Source: Armatimonadota bacterium
Lineage (GTDB): Bacteria; Armatimonadota; Chthonomonadetes; Chthonomonadales; CAJBBX01
Length of the DNA stretch: 64,000 nt
Direction of reading: 5' to 3'
NCBI GenBank assembly: GCA_026392115.1
Contig: JAPLCQ010000038.1
Span: forward strand, 20,853-84,852
Position 1 is the first letter of the stretch; the number at the start of each line of letters is the position of its first letter. Under the pieces are notes generated by a model. That model searched no databases. It was given only the letters and a program-made list of their open reading frames with translations, and was not told the DNA's origin. The translations under genes were made by a program, and so were the position numbers. This document shows, in pieces, positions 48,813 to 57,677 of this stretch.

Positions 48813-51800
48813 CTAGTCGCTCAAGCGCAGCCGGATCGTTACAATCTGGAATGGCTTGATATCGAACTGAATGTCGCCGTCCTCCACCGTGAGCTCGGCG
48901 CCCTCGCGCTCCAGCAGGTCCACGAGATGGGCCTGCGCCACCGGAAGCGTCGTCGATATGGTCACCGGGCCGCGGGTATTGTAGGCCTCGTAGAGCCGCA
49001 CCAGGATCGCGTCCTCGTCCTCAGCCTTCTTGATGGCTTCAATGATGACGCCCTCTCGGCTGACCGCGAAGAACGTCTGCTCCGCAGGCAAGGGGCCCTG
49101 GCTTACGGGAGCCAGGCACGCCCGCGGCGGGCTGTTGAGCCGGTAGGCTTCCTCGACCACGCCGCCGCGGCGGAAGTCGCTGTAGTGCGGTACGAGGGCG
49201 TACGTGAACGTGTGGCGGCCCATGTCGGCTTCAGGATCCGGCGCCTTGGGCGAGCGGAGCAGTGTCAGGCGTAGCGTGTTGCCGCTGACGTCGTGGCCGT
49301 ACTTGCTGTCGTTCACCAGCGCCACGCCGTAGTCGCCTTCGCTCAGGTCCACCCACTTCTGGGCGGCGACCTCGAACCGCGCGGTATCCCAGCTCGTGTT
49401 GGCGTGCGTCGGACGCTCCACGTGGCCGTACTGGACCTCGAAGGTGGCCCGATGGCTATTGACCGCAACCGGGAACGCGGCCTTGAGGAGCTTGTGGCTC
49501 TCGTGCCAGTCGACCTCGGTGACAAACTCGATGCGGTTTCGGTCGCGGGCCAAGCGCACGGTCTGCGTGATGACCGACTGCCCGAAGCTCCGCCTGAACC
49601 GCAATGCACCGCGCACCGGGCCGGCCTCGACCACCTCCACGCTGTCAAGCTCCGTGATGACGCGCCCCTTCTCCTGGTAGAACGGGTCGATGTCCCAAGC
49701 GTCCCAGAAGAGCGGGCGATCATCGAAGAGTTGGAGCTGGTTGCCCGTTGCGCCCGGCTCCATTACCTCGCGGTCTTGCAGGCGGTCGTAGATGCGGGTG
49801 ATCAGCCCGTCTGCGCCGAACTCCACGCGGATGAAGCCGTTGTCCAAGGTCTCCGGCGTGGCCGTGATGGTGTTGACCTCATCATACGCATCGGCGCGCA
49901 GATGGTAGACGGTGTAGCCCTGACCCTCCTCGGCCGAATGGTCGGAGAAGAGGGCCACGGGTGCGCCGTCCTCGACGCTCTGCTGCACGGGGCCGACGCA
50001 GACGTCGCCGCGCCAGGCCGTGGCGGCATTCCATTCCCCCGGCACGGGCACGGTGACGACCTCGCCCATTGCGCGGTGTCCGTAGTTGCGCACCACGAGC
50101 GCCGGCGCGCCTTCGCCGGTAGTGTCGACCGATGCGGCCAGCGACTGAAGCGCGGCATCCGCAATGGGCGCCACCGTGTCATGCACGGCTTGGTAATCGC
50201 GGTCCGAGTCCTCGTAGACTTCTCGAACCGAGGAGCCGGGGATAATGTCGTGGAACTGGTTGGTCAGCACGGTCTTCCAGGCGCGCTCCAGGGCGTGCGC
50301 CGGGTAGGCCGACAGCCCGCGCGGGTCCACCGCCGCCAGGAACTCCGCGTCGCGGAGCAGGAACTCGCACTTGCGGTTCCACCACTTGTTGCGCGCCTGG
50401 GTGGTGTAGGTGCCGCGGTGCAGTTCGAGGTAGAGCTCCCCTACCCAGACCGGCACGTCCTTGGCCTCGGCCATGGCCTTCTCGAAGAAGTCGCAGGCCC
50501 TCTCCAACTGGACCCGCGGCAGCCCCTCGGTGTTGCCCAGCCGGGCGGCGTTCTCCAGCATCTCGACCGTTGGGCCGCCGCCGCCGTCGCCGTACCCGAA
50601 CACGTAGAGCGAGCGAGACGAGCGGTCGTGGTCGCGGAAGTTGCGCACGTTGAACGCGAGTTCCCTCGGGCTCATGTCGCCGTTGTAGGTGTCGGCCGGC
50701 GGGAAGTGCGTGAAGATGCGCGTGCCGTCGATTCCCTGCCAGTAGAAGGTGTGGTGCGGGAACTTGTTGGTCTGGTTCCAGCTGATCTTCTGGGTCAGGA
50801 AGCGGTCGACACCGGCAGTCTGCAGGATCTGCGGCAGGCTGGCGGCATACCCGAAGACATCGGGCAGCCAGAGGTCGCGGGTCTCGACACCGAGCTCCTG
50901 CATGAAGAAGCGCTTGCCGTAGAGCACCTGGCGTACCAGCGACTCGCCGCCGGTGATGTTGCAGTCGGCCTCGACCCACATGGATCCGGCCACTTCCCAC
51001 TGGCCCGTGGCGATCTTGGCCTTGATGCGCTCGAAGAGCTTCGGCGCCATCTCCTGGATCCACTCATACTGCTGGGCCTGCGAGCAGACAAACTTGTAGT
51101 CCGGATAGGCGTCCATCAGGCGCGTGGCGGTGGCGAAAGTGTGGATGCACTTCTGCCTCGTGCGCTCCAGCGGCCAGAGCCAGGCGGTGTCGATGTGGGC
51201 ATGTCCGATGGCGCTGATATCGTGCGCCGTGGCGGTCGCGGGAGCCGCCAGCAGGGCCGCAAGGCCTGCGCGGCATCGGGACACCGACTCGGCGTCGCCC
51301 GTCACAAACTGGTTCACGACCTCGTTGAGGCCGTAGAGCAGGGCGCCCCGGCGCGGGCTGGTCTCAGGCGTCTCGTGCAGCAGGCCCAGGCAGACCTTCA
51401 CGTCGCGGTGGAGGCCCCAGACTTCGGGGTCGATTCGCGCGAGCTCGGCGCACCGGAACGTGAACGGCGTTGTTGAAGGCTCCACAGGGGCGCTGTCGCA
51501 GCTCACGTTGGGGTTCATGCCCGTGGCCTGGATGGTCAGCGATACCTCGGCGCCGGCGTCCGCCGCGGCTGAGATCATGAAGTCGGCGTGGTTGCCGTCG
51601 ATGCCCTGCAGGGGATCATCGCCGTCCCATAGGATCGACTCGGCTCCGCAGTCGATGCGTGCGAGCACCGTGCCGCCGGCCCACGCGGCGGGAACGGAGC
51701 CGCTGAGGCGGAACCATGCGTCCGACCAGATGGGGCCCCAGGCGAATCCGGGGCTCACCGGGGCGTACTCGAGCCCGGCGGCATCAGCAGGCGGGATTCC

Positions 51801-51920
51801 CTTGGGTGGGCGGGCCACTTCGGCGCGGAGGGGCACGGGATTCTGCCAGAGCAGGGGCGTCAGCTCGTTGCGGAGGAAACGGTCGATCCGTGCGATGGTC
51901 AGGCCGGGGTGTTTCTGCAT
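48813..51920 (-). CDS. alpha-mannosidase, GH38 family
   Basis: A 1035-aa glycoside hydrolase of family GH38. An N-terminal beta domain (1-230) precedes the catalytic barrel: 'GHAHIDTAWLWPLERTRQK' (zinc ligands His240 and Asp244), nucleophile Asp354 in 'WLPDVFGYAA', and 'HDIIPGSSVREVYEDS'. The C-terminal half is the long GH38 beta-sandwich region. No signal peptide, so cytoplasmic. ATG 51920 preferred over the 53-codon-longer ORF. It lies 58 nt downstream of a sugar kinase, suggesting mannose-containing glycan use. Confidence 0.95.
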   Translation of the reverse strand: MQKHPGLTIARIDRFLRNELTPLLWQNPVPLRAEVARPPKGIPPADAAGLEYAPVSPGFAWGPIWSDAWFRLSGSVPAAWAGGTVLARIDCGAESILWDGDDPLQGIDGNHADFMISAAADAGAEVSLTIQATGMNPNVSCDSAPVEPSTTPFTFRCAELARIDPEVWGLHRDVKVCLGLLHETPETSPRRGALLYGLNEVVNQFVTGDAESVSRCRAGLAALLAAPATATAHDISAIGHAHIDTAWLWPLERTRQKCIHTFATATRLMDAYPDYKFVCSQAQQYEWIQEMAPKLFERIKAKIATGQWEVAGSMWVEADCNITGGESLVRQVLYGKRFFMQELGVETRDLWLPDVFGYAASLPQILQTAGVDRFLTQKISWNQTNKFPHHTFYWQGIDGTRIFTHFPPADTYNGDMSPRELAFNVRNFRDHDRSSRSLYVFGYGDGGGGPTVEMLENAARLGNTEGLPRVQLERACDFFEKAMAEAKDVPVWVGELYLELHRGTYTTQARNKWWNRKCEFLLRDAEFLAAVDPRGLSAYPAHALERAWKTVLTNQFHDIIPGSSVREVYEDSDRDYQAVHDTVAPIADAALQSLAASVDTTGEGAPALVVRNYGHRAMGEVVTVPVPGEWNAATAWRGDVCVGPVQQSVEDGAPVALFSDHSAEEGQGYTVYHLRADAYDEVNTITATPETLDNGFIRVEFGADGLITRIYDRLQDREVMEPGATGNQLQLFDDRPLFWDAWDIDPFYQEKGRVITELDSVEVVEAGPVRGALRFRRSFGQSVITQTVRLARDRNRIEFVTEVDWHESHKLLKAAFPVAVNSHRATFEVQYGHVERPTHANTSWDTARFEVAAQKWVDLSEGDYGVALVNDSKYGHDVSGNTLRLTLLRSPKAPDPEADMGRHTFTYALVPHYSDFRRGGVVEEAYRLNSPPRACLAPVSQGPLPAEQTFFAVSREGVIIEAIKKAEDEDAILVRLYEAYNTRGPVTISTTLPVAQAHLVDLLEREGAELTVEDGDIQFDIKPFQIVTIRLRLSD

Positions 51921-51978
51921 TGCGGTGCCTTTCGAGTGGTCTGTGGTCAGCCGAGCGGCGCCGCAGGGGCGCCCGCCC

Positions 51979-53046
51979 TTACGTGTCGATGCGAACGCCG
52001 CTGTCGACCGAAACGGTGAATGGAATTCCGCCCTGCCGACGAATGGCCTCGGCCACCTCGTCCTGGCAACCCGGCGCATAAGCGAACATGCATCCGCCGC
52101 CGCCCGATCCGTTCACCTTGCCGCCGAGAGCTCCGGCCTCCATGGAGGCGTCGAGCATCCGCTCCAGCTTGTCGGTCGAGAGATTGAGACCATCGCGGAG
52201 TTGCTCGTGGTGGGCATAGAGGAGCGGACCCAGCTCGGTCAGGTCGCCGGCTTCCATGGAAGCCTCGGCTGTGCGAGTCAGTTCGCGGTTCACCAGGTTG
52301 GCCCGAACCCGCCGGGCCAGGAGCGGTTCCAAGGCTGCAAGATGCGGCTCTGCTTCCGCCAGGGGCGTTTCGCGCAAGCTGAAGCTGGGCATATCCCGCT
52401 GGATGCGCCGGACGCCCTCGGCAACGTCAGCCCGCCGTGAGCGGAGCATCTCAACGGTGGCCTTGGGCTGCTGCGAATGGCCAAGCACGAGGCCGTCCAG
52501 AGGCACGTCCCACTGCTTGGCCCCGTAGGGCGCCACCGTGTCGATGCTCAGGATGCCGCCCATGCCCGCGCAATAGTGGTCCATCATGCCGCCGGGCTCG
52601 CCAAACTCGGTCACCTCGGCTTGATGGCCCAGTCGCGCCAAGTCCTCGCCGTTGTACTCGCCGAAGCGGCCTGCCATGCCCAGAAGGAAGCCGAGCCACA
52701 TCACGACCATGGCCGATGAGCTGCTGACCCCCGCATTGATGGGGATCGTGCTGCGCATCTCGAGGTCGCCGCCTAGTTCCCAGCGGAGGCCCATGCGGCG
52801 CAGAACGTTGACGGATGATCGGAGATAGTCCCGGCCCACCACGTAGCTCTGATCGCCGCCGAGGTCGAGTTCCAAGCTCTGGTCGATGTCCGGCATCCTG
52901 AGCCGCAGCGTGGAGCCGGCCGTCAACTCGCCCTTGATACCGATTCGGAGGTTCACCGCAGCCGCCATGACAGGGAGGCCGAGATAGTCCTGATGCTCGC
53001 CGAAGAGGCAAATACGGCCGGGCGCACTCACACCTAGTGCTTTCAT
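51979..53046 (-). CDS. GHMP-family sugar kinase (galactokinase-like)
   Basis: A 355-aa GHMP kinase. N-terminal 'SAPGRICLFGEHQDYLGLPVMAAAVN' resembles the galactokinase signature G-E-H-x-D-Y; the phosphate loop is 'IPINAGVSSSSAMVVMW'; the third motif is 'GGKVNGSGGGGCMFAYAP'. The substrate could be galactose, fucose, heptose or another sugar; synteny with an alpha-mannosidase favours glycan sugar salvage. ATG 53046 chosen because the signature begins about 10 residues later. Operon with the mannosidase. Confidence 0.88.
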   Translation of the reverse strand: MKALGVSAPGRICLFGEHQDYLGLPVMAAAVNLRIGIKGELTAGSTLRLRMPDIDQSLELDLGGDQSYVVGRDYLRSSVNVLRRMGLRWELGGDLEMRSTIPINAGVSSSSAMVVMWLGFLLGMAGRFGEYNGEDLARLGHQAEVTEFGEPGGMMDHYCAGMGGILSIDTVAPYGAKQWDVPLDGLVLGHSQQPKATVEMLRSRRADVAEGVRRIQRDMPSFSLRETPLAEAEPHLAALEPLLARRVRANLVNRELTRTAEASMEAGDLTELGPLLYAHHEQLRDGLNLSTDKLERMLDASMEAGALGGKVNGSGGGGCMFAYAPGCQDEVAEAIRRQGGIPFTVSVDSGVRIDT

Positions 53047-53097
53047 GCGCCCATTATGGCATAGGGTAACCGCCGGACCCACCAGGGAAATCGCCTC

Positions 53098-53126
53098 TTG
53101 CGGTCCGGCCCCGCCCGTGCTATGAT
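53098..53126 (+). promoter_or_regulatory. sigma70 promoter of the TPR/YfhO-like operon
   Basis: TTGCGG (53098-53103), 17-bp spacer, TATGAT (53121-53126). The leader of about 88 nt contains the small hairpin AGCCAC-GA-GTGGCT type element and ends with AAGGAG before ATG 53221. Confidence 0.65.
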
Positions 53127-53220
53127 TGACTAGGCGTGGAGCGGCGCGCGCCGGTCGGCGGTTGCGTGCCCGAGCCACGAGTGGCTGGGCCAACGCACCA
53201 CGCTAAGGAGAATCGGCGGC

Positions 53221-53571
53221 ATGCCAGACCCGAACCCGCACTTGCTTCGCGCCATACAGCTCAAGCAAGATGGGCAGTACGAGCCTGCCATGGACGAGAT
53301 CAGGCTTGCTCTGCAGGATTCGCCCGACTGCCCGGAGGCCCTCCACCAGATGGGCCTCATCCAGGGCTTCACCGGCGAGTTCGATGAGTCAATCGCAACG
53401 CTGGCCCAGGCCGTCCAGGCCGATCCCCGAAGCGTAAAGTACCGGCTCGACCTCGCGCTGTCGTACAGCATGCTCGGCATGGTGGATGAGGCCAAGCAGG
53501 AGTTCAACGGCGTGTTGCTGCTCGACCCGGGCAATGACACGGCCACCAAGAACCTCGCCTTCTTTGATTGA
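53221..53571 (+). CDS. tetratricopeptide repeat protein
   Basis: A 116-aa soluble protein made of three TPR units ('RAIQLKQDGQYEPAMDEIRL', 'EALHQMGLIQGFTGEFDESI', 'RLDLALSYSMLGMVDEAKQE'). AAGGAG precedes ATG 53221. A scaffold or partner-binding role is expected from TPRs, but no partner is known. Its stop overlaps the probable TTG start of the YfhO-like gene. Confidence 0.85.
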   Translation: MPDPNPHLLRAIQLKQDGQYEPAMDEIRLALQDSPDCPEALHQMGLIQGFTGEFDESIATLAQAVQADPRSVKYRLDLALSYSMLGMVDEAKQEFNGVLLLDPGNDTATKNLAFFD

Positions 53572-55843
53572 CACGCCACCCCATCGACGACTGAGCCGGG
53601 CTCTTCTGGCTGCGGGCGCCCTATATGCGGCGCTGGCCTTCCTCTACCTGGCGCCTGCCGTGGCGGGCGGGCGCGTCCTGTTGCCGTGGGGCCTTGCCGC
53701 CCGCTTTGAGCCCTGGGCGTCGGAGCGCCCCGACGTGAAGCCGGAGCCCTGGGACCCGCTGGTCTATGACGGCATCGGCCAGTTCTACCCGTGGCGCGCC
53801 TATGGTTTCGGGCAGATGCGGCAGGGCCGGATCGCGCTCTGGAACCCCTACCAGATGTGTGGGCAGCCGTTTCTTGCCAACGGGCAGTCGGCGCTTCTTT
53901 ATCCCGGCAACGCCGCCTTCTGGTTCATGCCGACGGGAAAGGCCTTCGCCGCGACGGCTTGGCTCCATCTGGCTCTGGCGGGCCTGTTCGCCTTTGGGTT
54001 ACTCCGCAGGCTGGGTGCGTCTGTCGGAGCATCGGTGGCCGCCGGGATCGTCTTCGCCTTCTCGAACTGGCAGGCGGCTTGGCTGCACCTGCCCACGTTC
54101 CTCTGCACTTCGGCGTGGATGCCCGCGGCGATGTGGGCATCGGTCAGCCTGGTTCGCGACCGCTCGCGCGCCGCGTGGCTCGGACTGACCTTGGCGATGG
54201 CCATGGCGATGTTGGCCGGCCATCTGCAGGTAGCTGTGTACGTGGCGATGGCCGCCGCAGCCGCGGCGCTCTATGCTGCCCGAGGGATGGTCCCGCGGCG
54301 GGCCCTGGGTGGATGTGTGCTCGCCGTCACGGCCATGTTGCCGGCCGCGCTGGTCGCGTCGCCGCAGATCTCGGCCACGCTGGACCTGGCGCGCCGCTCC
54401 CACCGGTCAGGCGGCGCGACCGCGGCCGGCTACGCCTCCTATACCGCCTACGCCGTGGCGCCGGCCGGGTTGATGGGCCTCGTCTCACCGGGCCATGCGG
54501 GAGTGCCCACCGACCCGCAGAGCCCCTACTCAGGCGTCACGCGGGGCGGGATGCTCTTCAACTACGCCGAGGGCGCATGCTATGTCGGCCTGTTGGCGTT
54601 TCTGCTGGGCGGCGTCGGGATCGCGGCCGGACGCGGCAGGTTCCTGGGGCTGCTGGGCGGGCTGGCGTGGGCTGTGGCGCTCGGCACGCCTGTGGCCGCC
54701 GCGCTCTACTTTGGCGTGCCGGGCTTCTCCGGATCCGGCTCGCCGGGGCGCATCCTCGTCATCTGGTCGCTGGCCGCGGCCGGCCTCGTCGCCGCCGGCA
54801 TCGACGCCGCTGTTCGCGGTATCTCACCCAAACGGCTGGCCGCGGGACTGGCTGGATCGTTGGTGGTGGCCGTTCTTGCGTACGCCTCGGCGTGGCGCCT
54901 GGCCGGCGAGCTGCAGACATCCGTCAACTGGGGGCAGGCGCCTGCCATGGCCGCGCTTGCGGCAGTCGGGCTCGGCGCACTACTCGCCGGCGAACGCCTA
55001 TCCTTGGGGCTACGCCACGGAGTCGTGTGTGCCGTACTGGCAGCCGACCTGTTCGTCGCCGGTGTGCCGCTCTACCACACGGCTCGCGAGGAGGCGGTCT
55101 ATCCGGCCTCCCATACGGTCGAGGCCGTCAAGGCGGGGGCGGGGCACGACAGGGCGGCCGCCCTCAACGCCTCATGGTCCTTTGCCGGCCCCAGAGCCGC
55201 CTTGCCGCCCAACGCAGCCATGGTCTACGGATACCGCGACGTTCAGGGCTACGACTCGCTGATGCCTGCCGCTGTGAAGCGCACGCTGACCGAGGCGACA
55301 GGCGCCGATCCAAGCCCGCCCGAGGTCGGCAACATGGTCTTCCTGCGGCCCGAGGCGGCCTCGCGCGCCGCGAACCTGGGAGTCGGCTTGCTGTTGACCC
55401 GCACCGACGCCCCCTCGCCGGCCGCGCCGGAGGCACCGACCGCTGCCCTTGGCGCGCTGATCGGAGCCTCTGTGGCTGGGGGACGTCGGTGCGTGGTGAC
55501 GGGTGCCTCCGGCGCCGTCACGTGGCTGGCGGACACACCCTCCGTTGTGACCCTCGGTGTACGGCCCGCGGGCCCCGCGACGCTCACCCTCCGCGATACG
55601 CCCTACCCCGGATGGCAATGCACGGTTGACGGGGCGCCGGCGGCCTGGAAGCCGGCCGGCCTCTCCCGCACCGTGGCGCTCCCCGCCGGATCACATCGCG
55701 TGACCTTCCGGTTCGCACCGGAGCTCTTCCAAGTGACGCTCTATCTGGGGCTGCTGGGCATCGGCCTGCTCTGCGGCGTGGCGGCGGTCGGCGCTATCGG
55801 AGGCGGATCACGCGCTCCTCGGTCCGGAGCTGCCGGTCCTTGA
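53564..55843 (+). CDS. YfhO-like multi-pass membrane protein
   Basis: A 759-aa integral membrane protein with about 12 helices and a large C-terminal extracytoplasmic part. Typical YfhO features: 'GRVLLPWGLAARFEPWASE', 'GQFYPWRAYGFGQMRQGRIALWNPYQMCGQPFLAN' (read in parts) and the final 'YPGWQCTVDGAPAAWKPAG' domain. YfhO proteins are linked to glycosylation of lipoteichoic acid or other envelope polymers (GT-C-like fold). TTG 53564 overlaps the TPR stop by 8 nt. The 3' end overlaps the convergent Hsp70-like gene by 50 bp. Confidence 0.87.
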   Translation: MIDTPPHRRLSRALLAAGALYAALAFLYLAPAVAGGRVLLPWGLAARFEPWASERPDVKPEPWDPLVYDGIGQFYPWRAYGFGQMRQGRIALWNPYQMCGQPFLANGQSALLYPGNAAFWFMPTGKAFAATAWLHLALAGLFAFGLLRRLGASVGASVAAGIVFAFSNWQAAWLHLPTFLCTSAWMPAAMWASVSLVRDRSRAAWLGLTLAMAMAMLAGHLQVAVYVAMAAAAAALYAARGMVPRRALGGCVLAVTAMLPAALVASPQISATLDLARRSHRSGGATAAGYASYTAYAVAPAGLMGLVSPGHAGVPTDPQSPYSGVTRGGMLFNYAEGACYVGLLAFLLGGVGIAAGRGRFLGLLGGLAWAVALGTPVAAALYFGVPGFSGSGSPGRILVIWSLAAAGLVAAGIDAAVRGISPKRLAAGLAGSLVVAVLAYASAWRLAGELQTSVNWGQAPAMAALAAVGLGALLAGERLSLGLRHGVVCAVLAADLFVAGVPLYHTAREEAVYPASHTVEAVKAGAGHDRAAALNASWSFAGPRAALPPNAAMVYGYRDVQGYDSLMPAAVKRTLTEATGADPSPPEVGNMVFLRPEAASRAANLGVGLLLTRTDAPSPAAPEAPTAALGALIGASVAGGRRCVVTGASGAVTWLADTPSVVTLGVRPAGPATLTLRDTPYPGWQCTVDGAPAAWKPAGLSRTVALPAGSHRVTFRFAPELFQVTLYLGLLGIGLLCGVAAVGAIGGGSRAPRSGAAGP

Positions 55844-57416
55844 GCAGGTCGTGCACCGTAGCACACAGCCACCGTTCCTTGTCCACCGTGAAATCGACGC
55901 GCAGGCGCGCCTGCGGGCCCTGTCCCGGCGGAGCCAGACGCAGCGCATCGCCCTCGTTCAGGGTGTAGACGCACTCGGCCTCTTCATCGGCCGTGGGCAG
56001 CCAGTAGTCGGCGCCGTTGGTCCTGCGCCGCCATGCGATGCCCAGCCGCCCGGCGTACCCTACCTCGCAGACGGGAAGGCTGAACAGCTGCTGCCGCGGC
56101 GCCACCGAGTAGTATCGCGTCTGGTATCCGACGGGCGTTGGATACGGTGTGCCGCGCCGAATGAGGAGCTCGTACTCCGCCTTCTGCTCGGTGTCCGAGA
56201 AGACGCGGATGGCGTAGTCGTGGTGGATGATCTGGTCGACGTAGAAGCCGGCGCCGTAGATGGCCGCGCCCTTGGCCACCGCCTCGAAGGGCTCCCAGTA
56301 GTGGACCCTCGAGGCGCCCATCAGCCGCTCCATCGTCTCGCGGACGCCGGGCAGGAGCGTGGAGCCGCCCACGAGCAGCACGGCCTCCAGATCGGCCACC
56401 GAGATGCGATGCCGTGCATCCTCCAGCGTGGCAGTCACAAGCTGCTCGATGGAGCGGTAGAGCCCCCGCTCCTCCAGCACCGCGAGGAAGTCGCGCCGGG
56501 AGATGGAGATGGGATCGATGCCGGGAAGGCGGGCCACCGTCTCATCCGTAGTGAGCACCTTGCCCGAAAGCTCCTTCTTCATCAGCTCGGACATGGTCAT
56601 AACGGTGGGGCGCAGGCGCTCCGCGGCCGATCCCAGACGCGCGGTCACCATCTCGGTGACCCAGCCGTCCACCGTCTCGCCGCCCAGGTCCATACCCCGG
56701 GCCGCCACGACCTCGGCCTTGCGGTGCCCGGCGGACTGCGCCAGGGCGGTCCGAACGATGGCGATGTCCAGTGTTCCGCCGCCGAAGTCGACGACCATTA
56801 GGAACCGCTCTTCGCTGAGGTCGACGCCATAGCCCAGCGCGGCGGCCACCGGTTCGTCGAGCGTTCGGAAGCGCTGCACTCCCAGCTTCCGCGCTATGCT
56901 GCTCAGCTCCATGCGGTACGGCTCGAAGCTCTCGACGGGCACGGTAACCGTGAGGTCGTTCACAAGGCCTTCGCGCCGAATCCATGAGATCAGCCGTCGA
57001 GGCAGGTTCCATGCCGGGATGGAGTGCGCCGTCAGGGAGCGCTCCTGCTCTGAAGCCCTGGCGAGCAGCTCCCGCATGAAGACCTGAGCGCACTGTCGAG
57101 CCGTGATGGCTTCCCCGGATGCCTCGGCGACCTGGCGGCGGCTGTCTCGAGCGAGCACACGTTTGAAGGATCGCGCGAGCGGCGTGAACCGCCCGGAAAA
57201 GGCTGCCGCGAGAAGCTCCTGCGCAGCCCTTGCCTCCATGCCGATAAACCCGCGGTTGGCGTCCTCGAAGCAGACGACCGTGGGAATGAGGGGCGTGTGC
57301 CACGCGGGCTCGTACTCGCAGAGCGGTTCGATCGCGACGGTCTCGGCGTGCGTGCCCGCCCACCGCGCGACCAGCGTATTGGTTGTCCCAAGGTCTACGG
57401 CCCAGTGTGTTTGCAT
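55794..57416 (-). CDS. Hsp70-like protein with shortened C-terminal region
   Basis: A 540-aa Hsp70-superfamily protein. ATPase motifs: 'AVDLGTTNTLVARWAG', 'TVPVESFEPYRMELSSIARK', 'VVDFGGGTLDIAIV' and 'AVLLVGGSTLLPGVRE'. Compared with DnaK, the substrate-binding part is only about 150 residues, without the long helical lid or EEVD-like tail. Such stand-alone divergent Hsp70s have no settled function. It is separate from the HspR operon and no J-protein is adjacent. ATG 57416. Confidence 0.87.
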   Translation of the reverse strand: MQTHWAVDLGTTNTLVARWAGTHAETVAIEPLCEYEPAWHTPLIPTVVCFEDANRGFIGMEARAAQELLAAAFSGRFTPLARSFKRVLARDSRRQVAEASGEAITARQCAQVFMRELLARASEQERSLTAHSIPAWNLPRRLISWIRREGLVNDLTVTVPVESFEPYRMELSSIARKLGVQRFRTLDEPVAAALGYGVDLSEERFLMVVDFGGGTLDIAIVRTALAQSAGHRKAEVVAARGMDLGGETVDGWVTEMVTARLGSAAERLRPTVMTMSELMKKELSGKVLTTDETVARLPGIDPISISRRDFLAVLEERGLYRSIEQLVTATLEDARHRISVADLEAVLLVGGSTLLPGVRETMERLMGASRVHYWEPFEAVAKGAAIYGAGFYVDQIIHHDYAIRVFSDTEQKAEYELLIRRGTPYPTPVGYQTRYYSVAPRQQLFSLPVCEVGYAGRLGIAWRRRTNGADYWLPTADEEAECVYTLNEGDALRLAPPGQGPQARLRVDFTVDKERWLCATVHDLLKDRQLRTEERVIRLR

Positions 57417-57580
57417 ATCCCTCTTCCGGCGCCCCTATTTCGACCCGAACGGCCCAGATTCCTTGGTCTCGATGCGACGACGGGGCATTGCACCGATGGC
57501 GGACTGCCGCTCCGGCGCCCTGGGGAGGCGGTCTGAACACCTAATCGGTGCCATTCGCCGCCGAAAGGGCGTCCATCCAC

Positions 57581-57609
57581 TTGCAGTCGGGCGGTCTTTC
57601 CTCTATAAT
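57581..57609 (+). promoter_or_regulatory. sigma70 promoter of the Ig-repeat protein
   Basis: TTGCAG (57581-57586), 17-bp spacer, consensus TATAAT (57604-57609). Predicted leader of about 62 nt to ATG 57678. Confidence 0.72.
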
Positions 57610-57677
57610 GGGCACTGGCTTCTCCATTACCCATGCAAGGGGGTGTCTCACTGATGGTGGGTAGAAAGGACTGCACG

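Noticed and set aside
49293-51476. 727-aa plus-strand ORF
   Set aside because: Antisense to the GH38 alpha-mannosidase, whose catalytic motifs are intact; no recognisable domain in the ORF.
53791-55629. 612-aa plus-strand ORF
   Set aside because: Alternate frame of the YfhO-like gene; Arg/Gly-rich shadow composition.
57610-57677. Possible riboswitch in the leader of the Ig-repeat gene
   Set aside because: Only a short ATGGG/CCCAT pairing is seen; no conserved aptamer blocks match any class I know.
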